From positions 2,294,001 through 2,358,000 of the forward strand of contig JAZAYU010000013.1 of the NCBI GenBank assembly GCA_038501625.1: a stretch of DNA of 64,000 bases, in the 5' to 3' direction. The notes beneath the pieces are model-generated. The model was not told the origin of the DNA and did no database searches. It was given only the letters and a program-made list of their open reading frames with translations. Position 1 is the stretch's first letter. The number at the start of each line of letters is the position of its first letter. A program made the translations under genes and the position numbers. The DNA is from Corbicula japonica. Its lineage: Eukaryota; Mollusca; Bivalvia; Venerida; Cyrenidae. Positions 47,701-61,600 of this stretch are shown here, in pieces.

Positions 47701-47971
47701 AAAATTGTTCTTACAATATAATGAGTAAAAGTCCTTTGTAAAGTGGCCATTTACTTGATATTATATAGAATTCTTTGATTTTTGTAGTTGTTTGAATAAA
47801 TATTTTGTAAAATATAAATAATAATTATCTGTTTATAATTTTTGTACGAAAATGTGTTATTGTATGAAATTGTATTGATTTTGTATGTCTGTGACTTTGA
47901 ATGGTGCTGTTGTTTGCTTTGAATTTAGAAGGCCTCATTGAAAATAAGATTACAATTTTCATTTGTGCGAT

Positions 47972-48035
47972 TGTTATTATTATCATTAATAATAATTTAT
48001 TATTATTATTATTTTTATTATTATTTTTATTATTA
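47972..48035. repeat. (TTA)n microsatellite
   Basis: TTATTA-rich tract with small interruptions. It explains the overlapping Asn-rich and Leu-rich frames at 47825-48194. Confidence 0.9.
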
Positions 48036-48219
48036 AACTGCAGGTTGCAGGTTGTTGATCTCGACATCATCAGTCAGATATATATCTGTGCACGGCTTGA
48101 AATAGACACACAACGAGGTACTGGAACATTGACGCTCATTTTGACTGTGCATGAAGACAAAATGGGTAAGAATCAAAAGACAAACCTAAAGTAAAATGGG
48201 TTGAGGTCAAATATTGCGA

Positions 48220-49555
48220 TATGCGGTAATTGAGGATTTTCGGAGTCTCGCGCCTCTACCGCTCAGTTTTCGAATCTTAGCACAGTACAGTTGTCCCCTA
48301 GTCGGGTCAAATGTGCTGTGCTTGTCTGAAGACTGTGCGGATGGAGTAACGCGAATCGCCGAAAACGGTGGCAAGCTCAATGTATCATAAACCTTGTTAT
48401 CGCACGGACCTCAGTTACAACAAGCTGATAAGCTGGTTTATATATTGCTACATTCCCACACTGTTAAACAATTCAGTTGCGGTTATGAATAATGTTTTCA
48501 TAACAATAAGAACGGCAAGAAGATTATTACAAAGAAAATTAGCAGCACATTTCATGACAGAACGTATAGACGTATAGGTAAAGTAAAAGTCACAGTATCA
48601 TCTCATATATAAGCTTGCCTCTTCAGATACAATTTTGATTTACACGACATAAAATAAAACCTATGAAACAAAGAAAGACAAATCTTACACAATCTTTGTA
48701 CATTCTCATTATAGTTGTGCAGCTTTACTGCTCCAAAACAGTCGTGATAATACATAACAATCATGCGTGGCAGCTCCAAAACAGTAGTGATAATACATAA
48801 CAATCATGCGTGGCAGCTCCAAAACAGTAGTGATAATACATAACAATCATGCGTGGCAGATCCAAAACAGTAGTGATAATACATAACAATCATGCGTGGC
48901 AGCTCCAAAACAGTCGTGATAATACATAACAATCATGCGTGGCAGACCCCTATATGCTAAGGAACTCGACGAACTGATCGAGACCAGAGCAACTGGAGTG
49001 AAATCTGAAAAAAAAACAGGTTAGCAGAAACAAAAGAAACTCGACAACCTGTCTGGGACCAGAGCACCTAGAGTTAAATCTGTAAAAACAGGTGAGCAGA
49101 TATAAAAGAAACTGATCGTTTTTCAACGTTAACTTTCCTAGAAACCGTGATAAACGCGTACACTTGTGCTACCGTCGTGCAAGAGCTGAGTAAAATCCCA
49201 AAGCAAACAGAGCGATGTTTAATATCATGCTTGTGGCTTTTTTTAATTTACAGGAGTATTGTGATCCGATAGACTGTGAGATAAAATGGTCACTTTGCTT
49301 CTTTGTAATTTACTTAGGCTTCACATATAAACATTATCTAGGAGCTGTGCTATCAATAGCAAACCTAGCTTGTATATAATAAATTTTTGACTATAAAGGC
49401 AAGTACATTTTTACTAAAATAAAAAGCACTTTATTGAGTAGCTTACATATCTCGACCAACATTAGGCAGGAAATGTGTATTAAGGTCAGGATTCTAAACA
49501 ATACAGCACATTGTTTTGTCCTTGAAACGAAAGTAGAAAATTGAAAAAAAGAAAA
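48220..49555 (+). repeat. Repeat D, longest copy
   Basis: About 1.3 kb made of blocks also seen at 32510-32800, 39500-40010 and 40760-41005. It carries a 43-bp minisatellite in the middle. Frames inside are not conserved between copies. Ends not determined. Confidence 0.55.
48731..48945. repeat. 43-bp minisatellite, five units
   Basis: Five units start at 48731, 48774, 48817, 48860 and 48903. Each begins (C/A)TCCAAAACAGT(A/C)GTGA and ends CAATCATGCGTGGCAG. Only one or two substitutions per unit. No spacers, so this is not a CRISPR. Confidence 0.97.
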
Positions 49556-50010
49556 GGATGAGAAGGGAACTTTGAAAGTCACCGAACACGATAAATTTAA
49601 AATATTGCAGGTTTGGTTTGTTTAAGCCTCTACGTTGGCGGTAATGAAAAGGCCTAGCCTCGGGTTGAGCGCAAATCAGTATTAACGTACAGTACAATTT
49701 AGATCCATCTCAAACGATACGTTTGTCCCAAACAAGAAAACACTGGGTGGCAATACACAGGATATTATTTTGACATGGGATCTAAGAATACGAACCCTGC
49801 GTATCACAGAAAATGCCAACGACAAAAGAGGCAGGAAGTACATTCTAGGAGTGTTTGGACAATATCCAAATATATATTAATTGGGGAATTGAAACCACAC
49901 AACTCTAAACTTGCCGAACCATTAAAACAAACAACTAATTTTAGAAGTACTATTATCACACAAGAAAGCGTGCTCAATGACCTTCAAAGGACGTAACTGA
50001 TAACAGCCCT
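49556..50010 (+). repeat. Repeat C copy
   Basis: Plus orientation from GATGAGAAGGGAACTTTGAA to CAATGACCTTCAAAGGACGT. The ends match the inverse ends of the copy at 62213 (GGTCGTTGAGCACGATAC). The frame at 49775-49996 lies in it. Confidence 0.75.
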
Positions 50011-50084
50011 GAATAAATTTGCGGGGAGACATTTACCACTTCCAGACGGCACAAAGAACGCTACTGTTACATTGTATATTGAAA

Positions 50085-50370
50085 TAGATGAAAAGTTAAC
50101 TTTGGAAGCCACCGAACACGACCAATATGAAAATATTGCAGGCTCGGTTTGATTCAGCCTCTTCATGGACAAGTATGTAAATGTATATTACTTCATACGC
50201 CGCTTAGCCCCATGTTGAGTACAACACAATATTTAGACACGTAAACAGAACTTTAAATATCCCAAACGCATATGGCGATGCAAATGGAACCTTCAATGCA
50301 GTATTTTCAGAATAATACCATTCCATGTTCATCGGCGTATGGTACCAGATAAAAGAATAGGTTTTCCTTA
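50085..50370 (+). repeat. Repeat C copy, 5' part
   Basis: GATGAAAAGTTAACTTTGGA, AATATTGCAGGCTCGGTTTG, GGAACCTTCAATGCAGTATT and TTCATCGGCGTATGGTACC follow repeat C order, then it breaks off. Confidence 0.75.
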
Positions 50371-50379
50371 AACGAGAAA

Positions 50380-52630
50380 AAAATATGGGCAGAATTGAAA
50401 AGAATACAAAATAGAATGCCTTTTCTTTGTAAGTAGCGAGGTTTTCCGTTCGTTGAACCTCACACCTCTAGTTGGAAGATGGATGGAAATAACACTTATT
50501 TAATAAAATATCATGTCGAAGTTTAAATTCCAACAACATCTGCTCTGTTTGCTTTTGCACTCAGATCTATTTCAACTACAGCCCAAAACTGAACCAATTA
50601 AACGGAGCCTTCAATACGTTTTACTATTTTTCACATATTCATTGAACGTTCTCGCTACCTTATGCTACAATTTGTCATATAAGCTGTTTATTTTATTTAT
50701 AAACGATTCAGATTGTGATTTTATCTAAATTTTCGCAAGAAACTTGAAAAAAGAATCCATTAAAGTTGGAAGTTTCGGGACTAGGAGCTTAGATATGAGG
50801 AAATAAGGACACTTCCAACAACCATTCTGCTCTTTAGTACTCATCTCTCCTTAAACGAACAGTCAGTCAGACAATTTTATTTTGATCTTGACTTTTTTCC
50901 GACTTATTTTATAAATTGTATTCATTTAAAATGTCCTCTCGTGAAATCAGCCCACGCATTTATATCGCTTTATCATTCATTTCAGTTCAAACATTCATCA
51001 ATTTTATTGCGATCTGACCCTCAGCTTCAGTTCCGTTTAACTTTTTTCTCAGTGTGCTTTACTGAAATAAAACGTAAAATATGCACACGCAATCCAATTA
51101 CTTGAGTCGACGTTTCTTCGGCTGGTAGCAGTATGCTGTAAAAATCTTGATTTATACAAATTAATACTGCACTAAATTGTGCAAATGCATGTAATTATCA
51201 GCGATTTATATAAATTCTATTCGTTTTAAGCAACTTAACGCACTTTCTCGTTTGCATTATCGCGTTTGATGTGAGGTTAATTATTATTCAATTCTATTTA
51301 CAAACGACAGCTTTATTACGTCCTTTTTGAATTTTGATGATCCTTTCAGTGATAAAATATTAAATGTAGTGATTGATAATTATACTGCCCATGGAAAGTG
51401 CGAACTTTTTCTGTCACTGTCAGGAAAATTTCTTAGCAATTCTTATATGTAAAAGGATTAACTGGAAAAGATGTTAAAATACTTCATAAATGTATGGCTT
51501 GAAGTAAACTTGATCATAGATCGTCTGAGTAAACAAGACATGACAGAGTAGCAAGCGTGGGATGTTATAAATCTAGTGATAATTAATGCGAAGTGTAGAC
51601 AAATTAAAATTGATATAACAATACCGGTTTTACTACGGACATTCCTGAAAAAGAAAATAAAGACGTATAACGATGAGGTAGCATAAATAGAAAACCAGCG
51701 TTCAAAGCATCGAAAATTTTCGGAAAACAACATAAAATTACATATGATGTACGTGAATTGCGAAATTATAAGAAAACTTCTACTTGGAATATTTACTGAC
51801 TGTTTATTTTGTTATTATTGACTTTAAAAGGGAATGTCATAAAATTTGTGTATTTTTCAAAAATGTGAGCAATGCACTAGGATGTAAATAATCTGCTTAT
51901 ATGGAACGAGCTTGGATTGAATAACTGACTTCTGTTTCGGTTAAGGCCTGAAATCCGGATATAAGATAAATTTTCATGCGTTAGCAGTGTTCAGATTGAC
52001 GATAAGGCAAGTGTAACACCAATTGCAAAAACCGAAAGACAAAACTTTGCAGCACCCCGCGAACGTATTTCTGCATTAGTAGTCAACAAGAAGTTTTTTT
52101 TCAAAATCTAGTTATATTTCTTCAATGTTTGAATGTTTAACTGCATTCCATTGATGTATTTTAGCAAATAATGCCGCAAAAAGTCAACAGACAACGTGAA
52201 GGGATTAAGCTACATTCCATGAAGTTATTACTGCATGACTGAGCCAATAAGATTAACAGAAACAAACTTAAAAACTGCTATGTATTTATTACTTACTAAG
52301 TAAAAAACTGTGGAAAATCAACGGTCGTATAACAGAAGTAAGCTTTACGCCATGACTTTAATACATATTTAGCAAACATTATTGCCGATCAAAACATACT
52401 CATAACTTATATGAAAGCTGCTTTGCGTAAACGTATAACATATCTATATAAACGAAGCTGTATGGTCAAATGAAATGAAAACAGGATTGTACGTCACGTA
52501 CGATCATTCGTCACGTACTACCCCATTCCACGAACTTGATAACATTTATTGCGTACTCAGCTAACGAGAAAACTAGATATAACTGCGTTCTGTTAAAGTT
52601 CAGTACAGTGAGGACTTTCATATAATTACA
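50380..52630. other. Intergenic region upstream of the VWC locus
   Basis: No supported gene. A possible distal TATA, CTATATAAACG, is at about 52445-52455, about 200 bp before the VWC start codon. At 52488-52520 GTACGTCACGTACG and CGTCACGTAC form a short palindromic, CRE-like patch (TCACGTAC twice). Confidence 0.4.
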
Positions 52631-52633
52631 ATT

Positions 52634-52666
52634 ATGACTGATCAATTGTTGGATCAAGATGATTAG
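52634..52666 (+). promoter_or_regulatory. Upstream open reading frame overlapping the VWC start codon
   Basis: ATG at 52634 opens a 10-codon frame (MTDQLLDQDD) that stops at TAG 52664-52666, across the main ATG at 52659 in another frame. If transcribed, it could dampen translation of the VWC protein. Confidence 0.45.
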
Positions 52667-55600
52667 GCTTTACAGACTGATCCTGGCACTCATGCTGCAT
52701 ATTTTGATCATCGTGGAATTTAGTGCATCCGAATCAAATGGTATGTAATTGATGTTAAGACATTTCTTTCTTTTGTTTCCATGTTGTCCATTGTCTGTTG
52801 CAAAACTTGGATCGAGAGGAAAATACAATTGCTTTGTAACTTTCGAAGTTTTGAAGTCCGTGTTTTGTTCTTATTACTTTATTGCACATATAGGACTTTT
52901 TTACAGTGCCATTTTTTATTAAATTACAATAATTAATTAGTTATTATAATAGATGAAAAGGGAATTTTGAAAGCCATCGAACACGACACATATGAAAATA
53001 TTGCAGACTCGGTTTGATTGAGCCTGTTCATGGACAGTAATGGAAATGCATATTACTGCTCAAACAACCTAGCCCCGGGTTGAGCGCAACTCAATATTTA
53101 CACCTATAAACAGTACAAGTTTGACCAACCCAAACGATGGTGTGCATATGGCGGCGGACATGGAACCTTCAATGCGGTATATTCAGATTAATACCATTCC
53201 ATGTTCAGTGGCCTATGGTCCCGAGATAAAAGAATAGGTTTGCCCTAAACGAGAAAACAAAATAGAATTTTGACAGGGGATCTTAGAATATAAATCCTGC
53301 ATATCACAGATAACGCCAAAGGCAAAATTTAAAAATTAAAAATTTATAATAATTATTTACTTTAGCTGTCGTTCTTTTAACATTAAAATGATTTCTTTCC
53401 AAGAAATTTATCGTAAATATTTTATTGCAATTGTGCTTCTATTAGAGTTTGCGATTTTAGTTTTAGGCATTCAACTGTAACAAAAAGTCAAAATTGAAAT
53501 ATGGGTTTGTTATTAATATTTTTTTTAATTATTATTTTTTTAATAATTTTTACAGTGTTTTGCCGTACGAAAATTAATTAACATTTTTTTTTATTTTGAT
53601 TTACATTCAAATATTGTAAATTGAATTGAAAAGATAATTGAAAAGTACACAAGCAGTTTAGATTCCTCATCTCTTTGTATTAAATGTACTACTGCAAAAA
53701 CAGAAATTTGCCGCACACCATGAATTTAATGGTTATTAAGCAAACATCGTGGAATTTAGTGCATCGGAATTTAATTGTATGTAATCCATTCAAAGATAAA
53801 ACATTTTCTCATGTTTCGATGCTATCCCTTTTTTGTTGAATGCTTGGATCTAGAAGAAAAAAAATTTGGTTAGTAACGATCTACTTTTCTTTCAAAGTTT
53901 TGAATTCATTTTTTTGTTCTTATTACTTTGCTGCTTCTATTGAATTTATTTACAGTGCCACTTATTATTTGATATTCCATTATTATTTAGATGATGTAGT
54001 AATTATTTACTTTCCATTGAAAACAAAGTTTAACTTTGATTTCTATTCGATTGATTCATAAGAAATATGTTCTTGCAGTTGTGCCTCTATACAATTAGTG
54101 CCCAAGGTTATAAAACTGAGCATGGAAACCAGTCTCAAGTCTCAAGCAAATCGACCAGTCGCCATTTCAGCCAATCAAACGCTTGAGATTTGAGACTGGT
54201 TTCCAATCTCAGCTTTATAACCATCAGCCTAGGGCTTTGATAATTATATTTTGGATATTTTTTAGTGTTTTTGCTGTACGAAAATTAATTAAAAATTTTT
54301 GGCACATTTTCATTCCAAATTTAAACATGGTAAAATGTATTACTAATGTAAGCAAGTAATTTGTGTTAAAATATATTGTAGAAAAAATGAAAATCAAAGA
54401 AAGATTTTAAGTTAGAAGATACTACAGTGCATTACAAAGTGACATTTTATTTTCATTGGTGGAAATGGTATTGTAGAAAGCAACGACAACATACTGTTTC
54501 TTTAATCTCTTCGAACTGTGTGTTCTGTAATTTCAAGTCGTCCGGCATTAAATGTAAACATCTTTGAGTTGTTTTTCTCGGCATCCTAAACAGGTAATCC
54601 TTCCAGTACTGCAGATGAAAATGTTCCATAATGAAAAATAGCCCTACTAGCCCCAGCAAGTGGCTAGCAATTTTCATGAAACTATTTTGAAATAAAATAC
54701 TTATTATCGGGTGAACATTTTTGTGTCAACAGGCTCATTTTCCTGCATAAATTTAATTATCTTTCACCAATGATGTATTTTTATAACAAACATTGAGTAT
54801 TCAAATGGTGTTGTTCTTGTTGCAGGAAAATCGAAAGGTTGTTATTATAAAGGAGAGTACCATAAGGGGAACTGGACCGACGGCTGTGAGTTTAATTGCT
54901 CGTGTATAGATGCGAACACGGGCTACTACAAGTGTCATCGAAGGTAAAATTGATCTCAGTTTAATAATTTATAAGCAATAAATAAATTCTCTTTATTTTG
55001 TGACTGTATCATTAAAGTTTCAGGTTTGCAACCACTACCAATCGAAATATCAACCTTCTTGATACTTCTTTTCCATAGCAACTGAACTTTTTGGTTTTAT
55101 TTCTCTATTGTTTTATTTACGAAAAATAATAATGAAAAATACAGTCGTACAACATTAAAATAACCATATTTGTAGATATATTTTTAAATATAATATGAAA
55201 GAAGGCATTTCCTCTTATCGAGTTCTTGCTTGTTTGCGGTATCTGTTTTGAAATTGATCATTTTATAAACCATTCTTTCTCTTTCTCATCTTCTTGGCTG
55301 TGTTATGAGGCTGGGTCTTCTGCTATTCCTGAAATGCATATTTTACTTAAAAATAAATACGGACGATTTTTACAATGTCTTGTATATGGTCAAATTATTA
55401 AAATTATTTACATATGTTTTACATATCATGCATGATATTTATGATTATTGGAAATAATTTAACTGTGCATCATCTTTCTCTGAATATGAATATGTGTTTT
55501 ATATTTGTTACTCATGTATGACATTAATGATTGAAAACAATTTGTCTTAAGATTGAAAAGAACTTATCAATGCTTCAAAATTTTTGATAAAATGAAAATT

Positions 55601-58600
55601 AATTGGGTTTTTAAAAATGTGTAAAACAAAAAGGTTTCATACTTAAATTGAAAATCTCAAATGTTTTCATTACCTCAATAAACGCAATGAAATATTGCTA
55701 ATTCTTTGATTGATACATGAAATTTCTAATAATTATAAAGCATTGTGTGTGATAATATATTCAATGTTATTTTTAGAATGATGCCTTGATAAGATTTAAA
55801 TTTTATCTGACACGTGGTCTTGTAATGGTAAAATATGATTTTGATTTCTTTGATGAATAAAATTATGGTAATAACCATTTTTTTCAGAAAATGGTTAATA
55901 AGTGATTTATACTAAAGAGTCGGTGGAAAAACCGATGTAATAGAATTATAAATTTAATAAGGTATGTTGATCGTCCTGAGGGGGAAGATCTTAACATACC
56001 ACCGCGTGTATAGCAAGATAAAGAGAATCTATCATTGGTATTCGGCGAAGATCAAGGTATCTCAACCCGAGGGTAATGCTTTCCAGACGGAAACGAGGCT
56101 GTGCCGAGTTTCCGTCTGGAAAGCATTGCCCGAGGGTTGGGATACCGCGATCTTCGCCGAATACCAATGATTGATTATTTTTCTCACTTACTTCTTGAAG
56201 ATTTAAACAAAGTTCTTTAAAATTAAAAAAAAAACGCGATTTTAGAGAACTATTTCTTTTGCGTAACTTCCAGTAGGAACCGTAAATCAGCCACGAATAC
56301 AAAGTCCTGTCAACGTTCATCAACCCTAACATGTAGGCCTTCAACAATATCGTTACAAATAAAAGAAAGGAAAAGAATCGTGTTTTCATTGAATGAAAAC
56401 AGCTGGTTTATCCTTTGAAAACGGATCTGCGATTTTTAAGGTTATTCGCGATTTCGTCACAATTCAAAATTCAAAAAAAATTGAATTGTACATACCAGTT
56501 GAAATATCCCGATTAAACAGCAGTATATTTTCTATTTTATTCTCCATTCACTTTCTTCATAGATCCTGATGTTTAACGAAGCTCGCAACAGCGGTATAAG
56601 AATGAAACACTCTAAAAAAATCAGCATTTTCAGACTCATACCAAGATAAACACTTCCAAGTTCCAGCGTTGAGAATTTAGCAACCTCCGAGTGGATACTT
56701 TCCAAATGATTTTTGAAATAAATCCTGATAAAACAAAATCAACAGCTAGCTCTGTTTGAAAAAGTAAACATTCGTTTAATTACGTCACATAATAAACTTA
56801 AATGACGTAGTTATAAGCATCATGACGTTGGCTAAATCAATAATGAAAGTGCTCAATTAATACGGTGCGCAATAATACGAAAGTACGCGAGCACGCGGAG
56901 TGTTAGATAAGGCCATGCGAGATTATAAGTATCATGCATGAGTGTGAGGTGAAGATGGAAAAATCTGTCACCGAGGGTTAACTGTTTTGCGGGAACGAGG
57001 CTCTGCCGAGTTCGCGCCAAAACAGTTCACCCCGAGGTGACAGATTTTTCTATCTTCACCGAATGTCTCATGCAAGATACTTTTTCTTGCATACCTTTTA
57101 GTATTTATAACATTTCTGTGTAAGTATACAAACTTATTTATTTTCCTTATGCTGAAATATTGACATTAACGCTAACCGTTTTTATAAATGACGTCAATAA
57201 CTTGAATATATGACGTCACTCACGTGACTCATTCTACACGGGGGGGGTGTAGAATCATAATTTCCTTCACGGGTGAAATCACTGGATGACCTGATCTGGT
57301 ATGCAAGAAAAGGAAATCTCACACGGCTATAAATAGAGATTTTTCTGTCTAGTAAGTGAGAAAAGCATATGAATTCTTTTGGTAAAAAATATTAAATTTA
57401 CAAAAAGAAAATAATATGCAAATATATAATGGTAGATTAGATGATGGTATGTGAACATAATATAACAAAGGAAGAAATTTATTTAAACATATTCTTAAAT
57501 ATCTATGTAGTAATATTGATAATTATTTTCAACTTTGTTGTTATAATTATTTTCTAATGATATTTTTGTCGTTATTAATTTGTCTTTTTCTCACGATATT
57601 TCTTTGTTAGTTGTTGTAAGTAAAATATCGCGTCATGCTTTAAAATGTATTTACAAATATTTAAAATAATTGACACTCGTGTATCCTTCTATAAAAGAAA
57701 CATAGGTTTATTACCACTACGACCTCGTTTTAACTTTCGTCATTTGAAAAGGAAATTCAAGACTTTCACAACAGATTTGTTTTAACACCTGCTGATAAGG
57801 CTTCAAGTAATGTTATTAAAGTGTGACGCATACACTTTATAAAATATTCAAACTGAAGAGCTTAAAATCAGTGTTGAGAGCCGAAACAAGACAAAGTACC
57901 TACTATGTATTGGTTGCCTAAAATGAACAACACACAGTACAAAGCAAGATTTATTGCAAACTCTAGTTCTTGCACAACTATTAAATTATCCGTGCTCTTA
58001 ACATCTTGTCTTACATCTATAAAAACATGTAATTAGGTATTACAAAAAGGTATTTGAAACCACTGGCAAAAACTATTTTGGTCTATAAAAATTCAAATGA
58101 CGTTTTAAAGAAGCTTCAATCAAATACTTTCAGCGTTCTGCTTGTCTTTTTAATAGTACATATGATTTCTCTACTTAATATACTTCTCTCCCTCACAATT
58201 TAATAAGAGACAAGCTAATCAGTCTCATTGAAAAACCGTTTGCAAGAGAAAATTTTAAACATTTATTGCTTGTAATCAACATAAAACATTTTTACAGATG
58301 GTTCTTGTGATAATTATACTTTATGGAACTGTCAAGACCTGATCAAGGCGCTCACAGTTTGGATAATATTTCTTATGTTTTATATGTTTGTGTGCTTTTG
58401 CATGCATCATTGTTGAGCTGATGGGTGGGTTAGAGTTATTTTACCAGGACAACTTGTACTTGTTTTGTGATACGAGAAACTTTTGGGGCAAGTGTAAAGT
58501 TGGTGCACCCTAGAACCTGGTTTTAAACCACCAGTGGCAATTTGTTTTGCCACTGACAGTTCCAATGCGGTAACCCCTAGAGTTCTCCTTTCGTTAATTG

Positions 58601-61600
58601 TTTGAGCCGTCTTACTTGAATTTGACCTACTTATAACAAACATGTTCTCTTTCTTCTCTTCTTTTTCGCTGCGTGGGGAGGCTGTGTTTTGTTTGTGTGG
58701 CGATTCCTGATATGAATATTTCACTTTTTTTTTGCAAAGTAAAATATACATTACATGTTATAATCCAGAATCATCTTGATTTTTGGGTCATATTTGTTCC
58801 AAGTCATTTGCATGATAAAGTTTTAGTCATTTAAGTCGAATAATATTCCTGTTATTGGTCCAAAATGAAATTAGATGAAATATTCTCCATCAGTTTAACA
58901 TATTTATTACTAACAGTGGAAAACAGTACTGAAATGGGCAATAAAATGAATGCCATAATCCATAAACACTGATACTCTGTCTTCTTTTATTTTATACATG
59001 TGATTTCTTGGACGGAGAGTTAGATTTCTACTGTTTTAATTGGTAAAACACAAACACAGAAGAAGTTATTTTATTTTGTATAAGTGAAATTTCCAGCTTG
59101 AAGAGTAAAATTCCAGATTAGGAGAAGTAACATTTCGGTATTTTTAAAATTTTACCTGTATGAAGGGGCCAAAACACTGAACAGGAAAGAAATTAGTTTT
59201 CTTTCTCAACACTGTAATCATCTTTATGTTTTTAATAAACAACTTTATGATACGCAACAAGGTGCAAAAAATAAAAATAAAACATTCACCTTGTTATATT
59301 TCATTATAACACACATATTTATTATGATTATTAAAACATACATGTTGGGCCATCAATTTTAGAAACAAGACCGAAAACATTTTCATAATAGAAAAAATGT
59401 CATTTCCAAAAGAACAGTAATTTCCGTATAAGAAGAGAAAATATACCATACTTTATATTGAAAACAATTAACTGTCAACCCAGATACTCTTTAATGTTTT
59501 CTGATCTTAATAACAGTAAAATTTAAAAAAAATGTTATAATACCACTGTAACACAAACTGTTTGATGCACACCATTGTTTGGGATGGTTAAAATTTTACT
59601 TTTTTAGTGTAAATATTGAGTTGCGCTCAACCAGGGGCTAGGCGGCGTGGGCAGTAATATGCATTTCCATTACTGTCCATGAACAGGCTGAATCAATCCG
59701 AGCCTGCAATGTATACATATTTGTCGTGTTCGGTGGCTTTCAAAGATCCCTTTTCATCTATTTATTAACTTACAGACACTCTGTATTGTTTATAAAGTCT
59801 GTAAATTTGCAGATATCATGAATTTTAAATATACTTAAGGACTTTGAAAACGCACCCTTGGGATAAGTGTATATAAACATAGAAGACGCTTTTATATCAA
59901 ACATATTATATAGCTGTGTAAAGTACAACTCATTGCCGTCATTTTGATACCAAAATATTTAAAATTGGTTCATTGATAATAAAAATATCGCGTGTTCAAG
60001 ACAGTAACCCTGAAATCAAAAGTAACACTTTAGCCAATACAAGCGTTCGTTTTCAATGATATGCCTTTAATTGTAATGCAAGCTCTATAGGCGTGAAGTG
60101 TTACTTTTGATTTTAGGGTTACTGTCTTTAACTCGCAATATCTTTTGTATAAATAGACCAATCTTAAATATTTTACTATCAAACTGACGGCAATGAATTG
60201 TACTTTACAAAGGTATGTGAAACATTTCATTTCAAAGGCCTTTTCCAAGTTAAAATACACTTATCCCAAGGGTGCGTTTTCAAAGTCCTTAAGTATATTA
60301 ATGTGAAAATGACATTTTGTAATTGTAAAAGTTATGATTCATGACATGTGTTAAAGGCAACAAGTAAATAGAGAATGTTTGTCTTCCGATACTTAGACTT
60401 GGAACTTAAAGTCGTGTCAGTTGCAATAAAGCGTTGTTAAAGACTCGTTACATCAACATGTTGAGTAATGTCCCTATTACTTAATCACCATTAAACGTGT
60501 TTTCATCATTTAACAGATTTCAGTCTTAACTTTTTTGGACCTGATATTTGCTGCGTTTAATAATAACTTTAAATTTTTGAAAGTGTATAACTCTGTGATT
60601 TTTTAAGTTAAACGCCGGTTTTACAATGTTACTCCTGACAAAATCAATATGTCGTTTTTTCTTGAACTTAAGCAACTCCGAATGCAACACCCAATATCCT
60701 ACACAGGTGTTCGATCATAAGCTTTTATTCCAGCCATACCTAATTTATATCAATGTTGAGCATCTTTAGTTGCGGTAAACGTAATTAACGTTATCTATCA
60801 AGTGCTATTTATGATAATTTAGTGTAGTAATTACTGCATTTTATCACGGAATTCATACAAAAAATTCCTTAGGTTATTTGTTACAGAAATACGGTGGGTA
60901 ACGAGTAAAAGAAATGTCATTGTTTAATATTTGAAAATATCATTACACAATTGGGATATTTTAGACGACATGGTCGATGTTCTTTTTAAGTGTAAAAGAA
61001 ATTAACATCACTATTCTCCCGATTTTCTTTCAAGATAAAAACATTGACAAGTAATATTCATAAAGGACACTGAAAAAAACGCAACCGGTAATTGAAAGTA
61101 AAATATGCATATCAGGAATGCAATAAGTCTTTTTAACGCATTAATACAAAATTCTTACTACCATTCAAATTTCATTTGCTTTAAACATGTACAATTTTGA
61201 ATAAGAATTTCTTAAGCTCTTGCTTGTTTGAACTGACTAACATAAAAACAATTATTAACAAAGAATCACACATCTGTAATTGTTTGTGATGTCTATTTAA
61301 ACTGATATTTTTATAGCCCATCCTGTTTTCTTGTCTGCTTTTGGCTGTATGTAAATTCTGTGTCTTCTGGATGTGGCCATACCTGATATGCATATTCCAC
61401 TCTTTTTCATCTAAAATAGAATTCTCTTCGACAGCCAGAAAACATAGTGAAGTTTGTGCCTCAGAGATTTTGCTCATTATCACTATAAATTTTTCAATAT
61501 CATGAAGTTACCATACATTACAAATATAATAAATTCACGGGCAGTAATTAAAAAAATATAACTGCCACTACCGTCCAGTCCCAGATGCAGCTCAGAACAG

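Noticed and set aside
47825..48194. Asn-rich and Leu-rich opposing frames
   Set aside because: Both are translations of the TTA microsatellite.
48731..48945. CRISPR-like array
   Set aside because: The 43-bp units are contiguous with no spacers, and the genome is eukaryotic.
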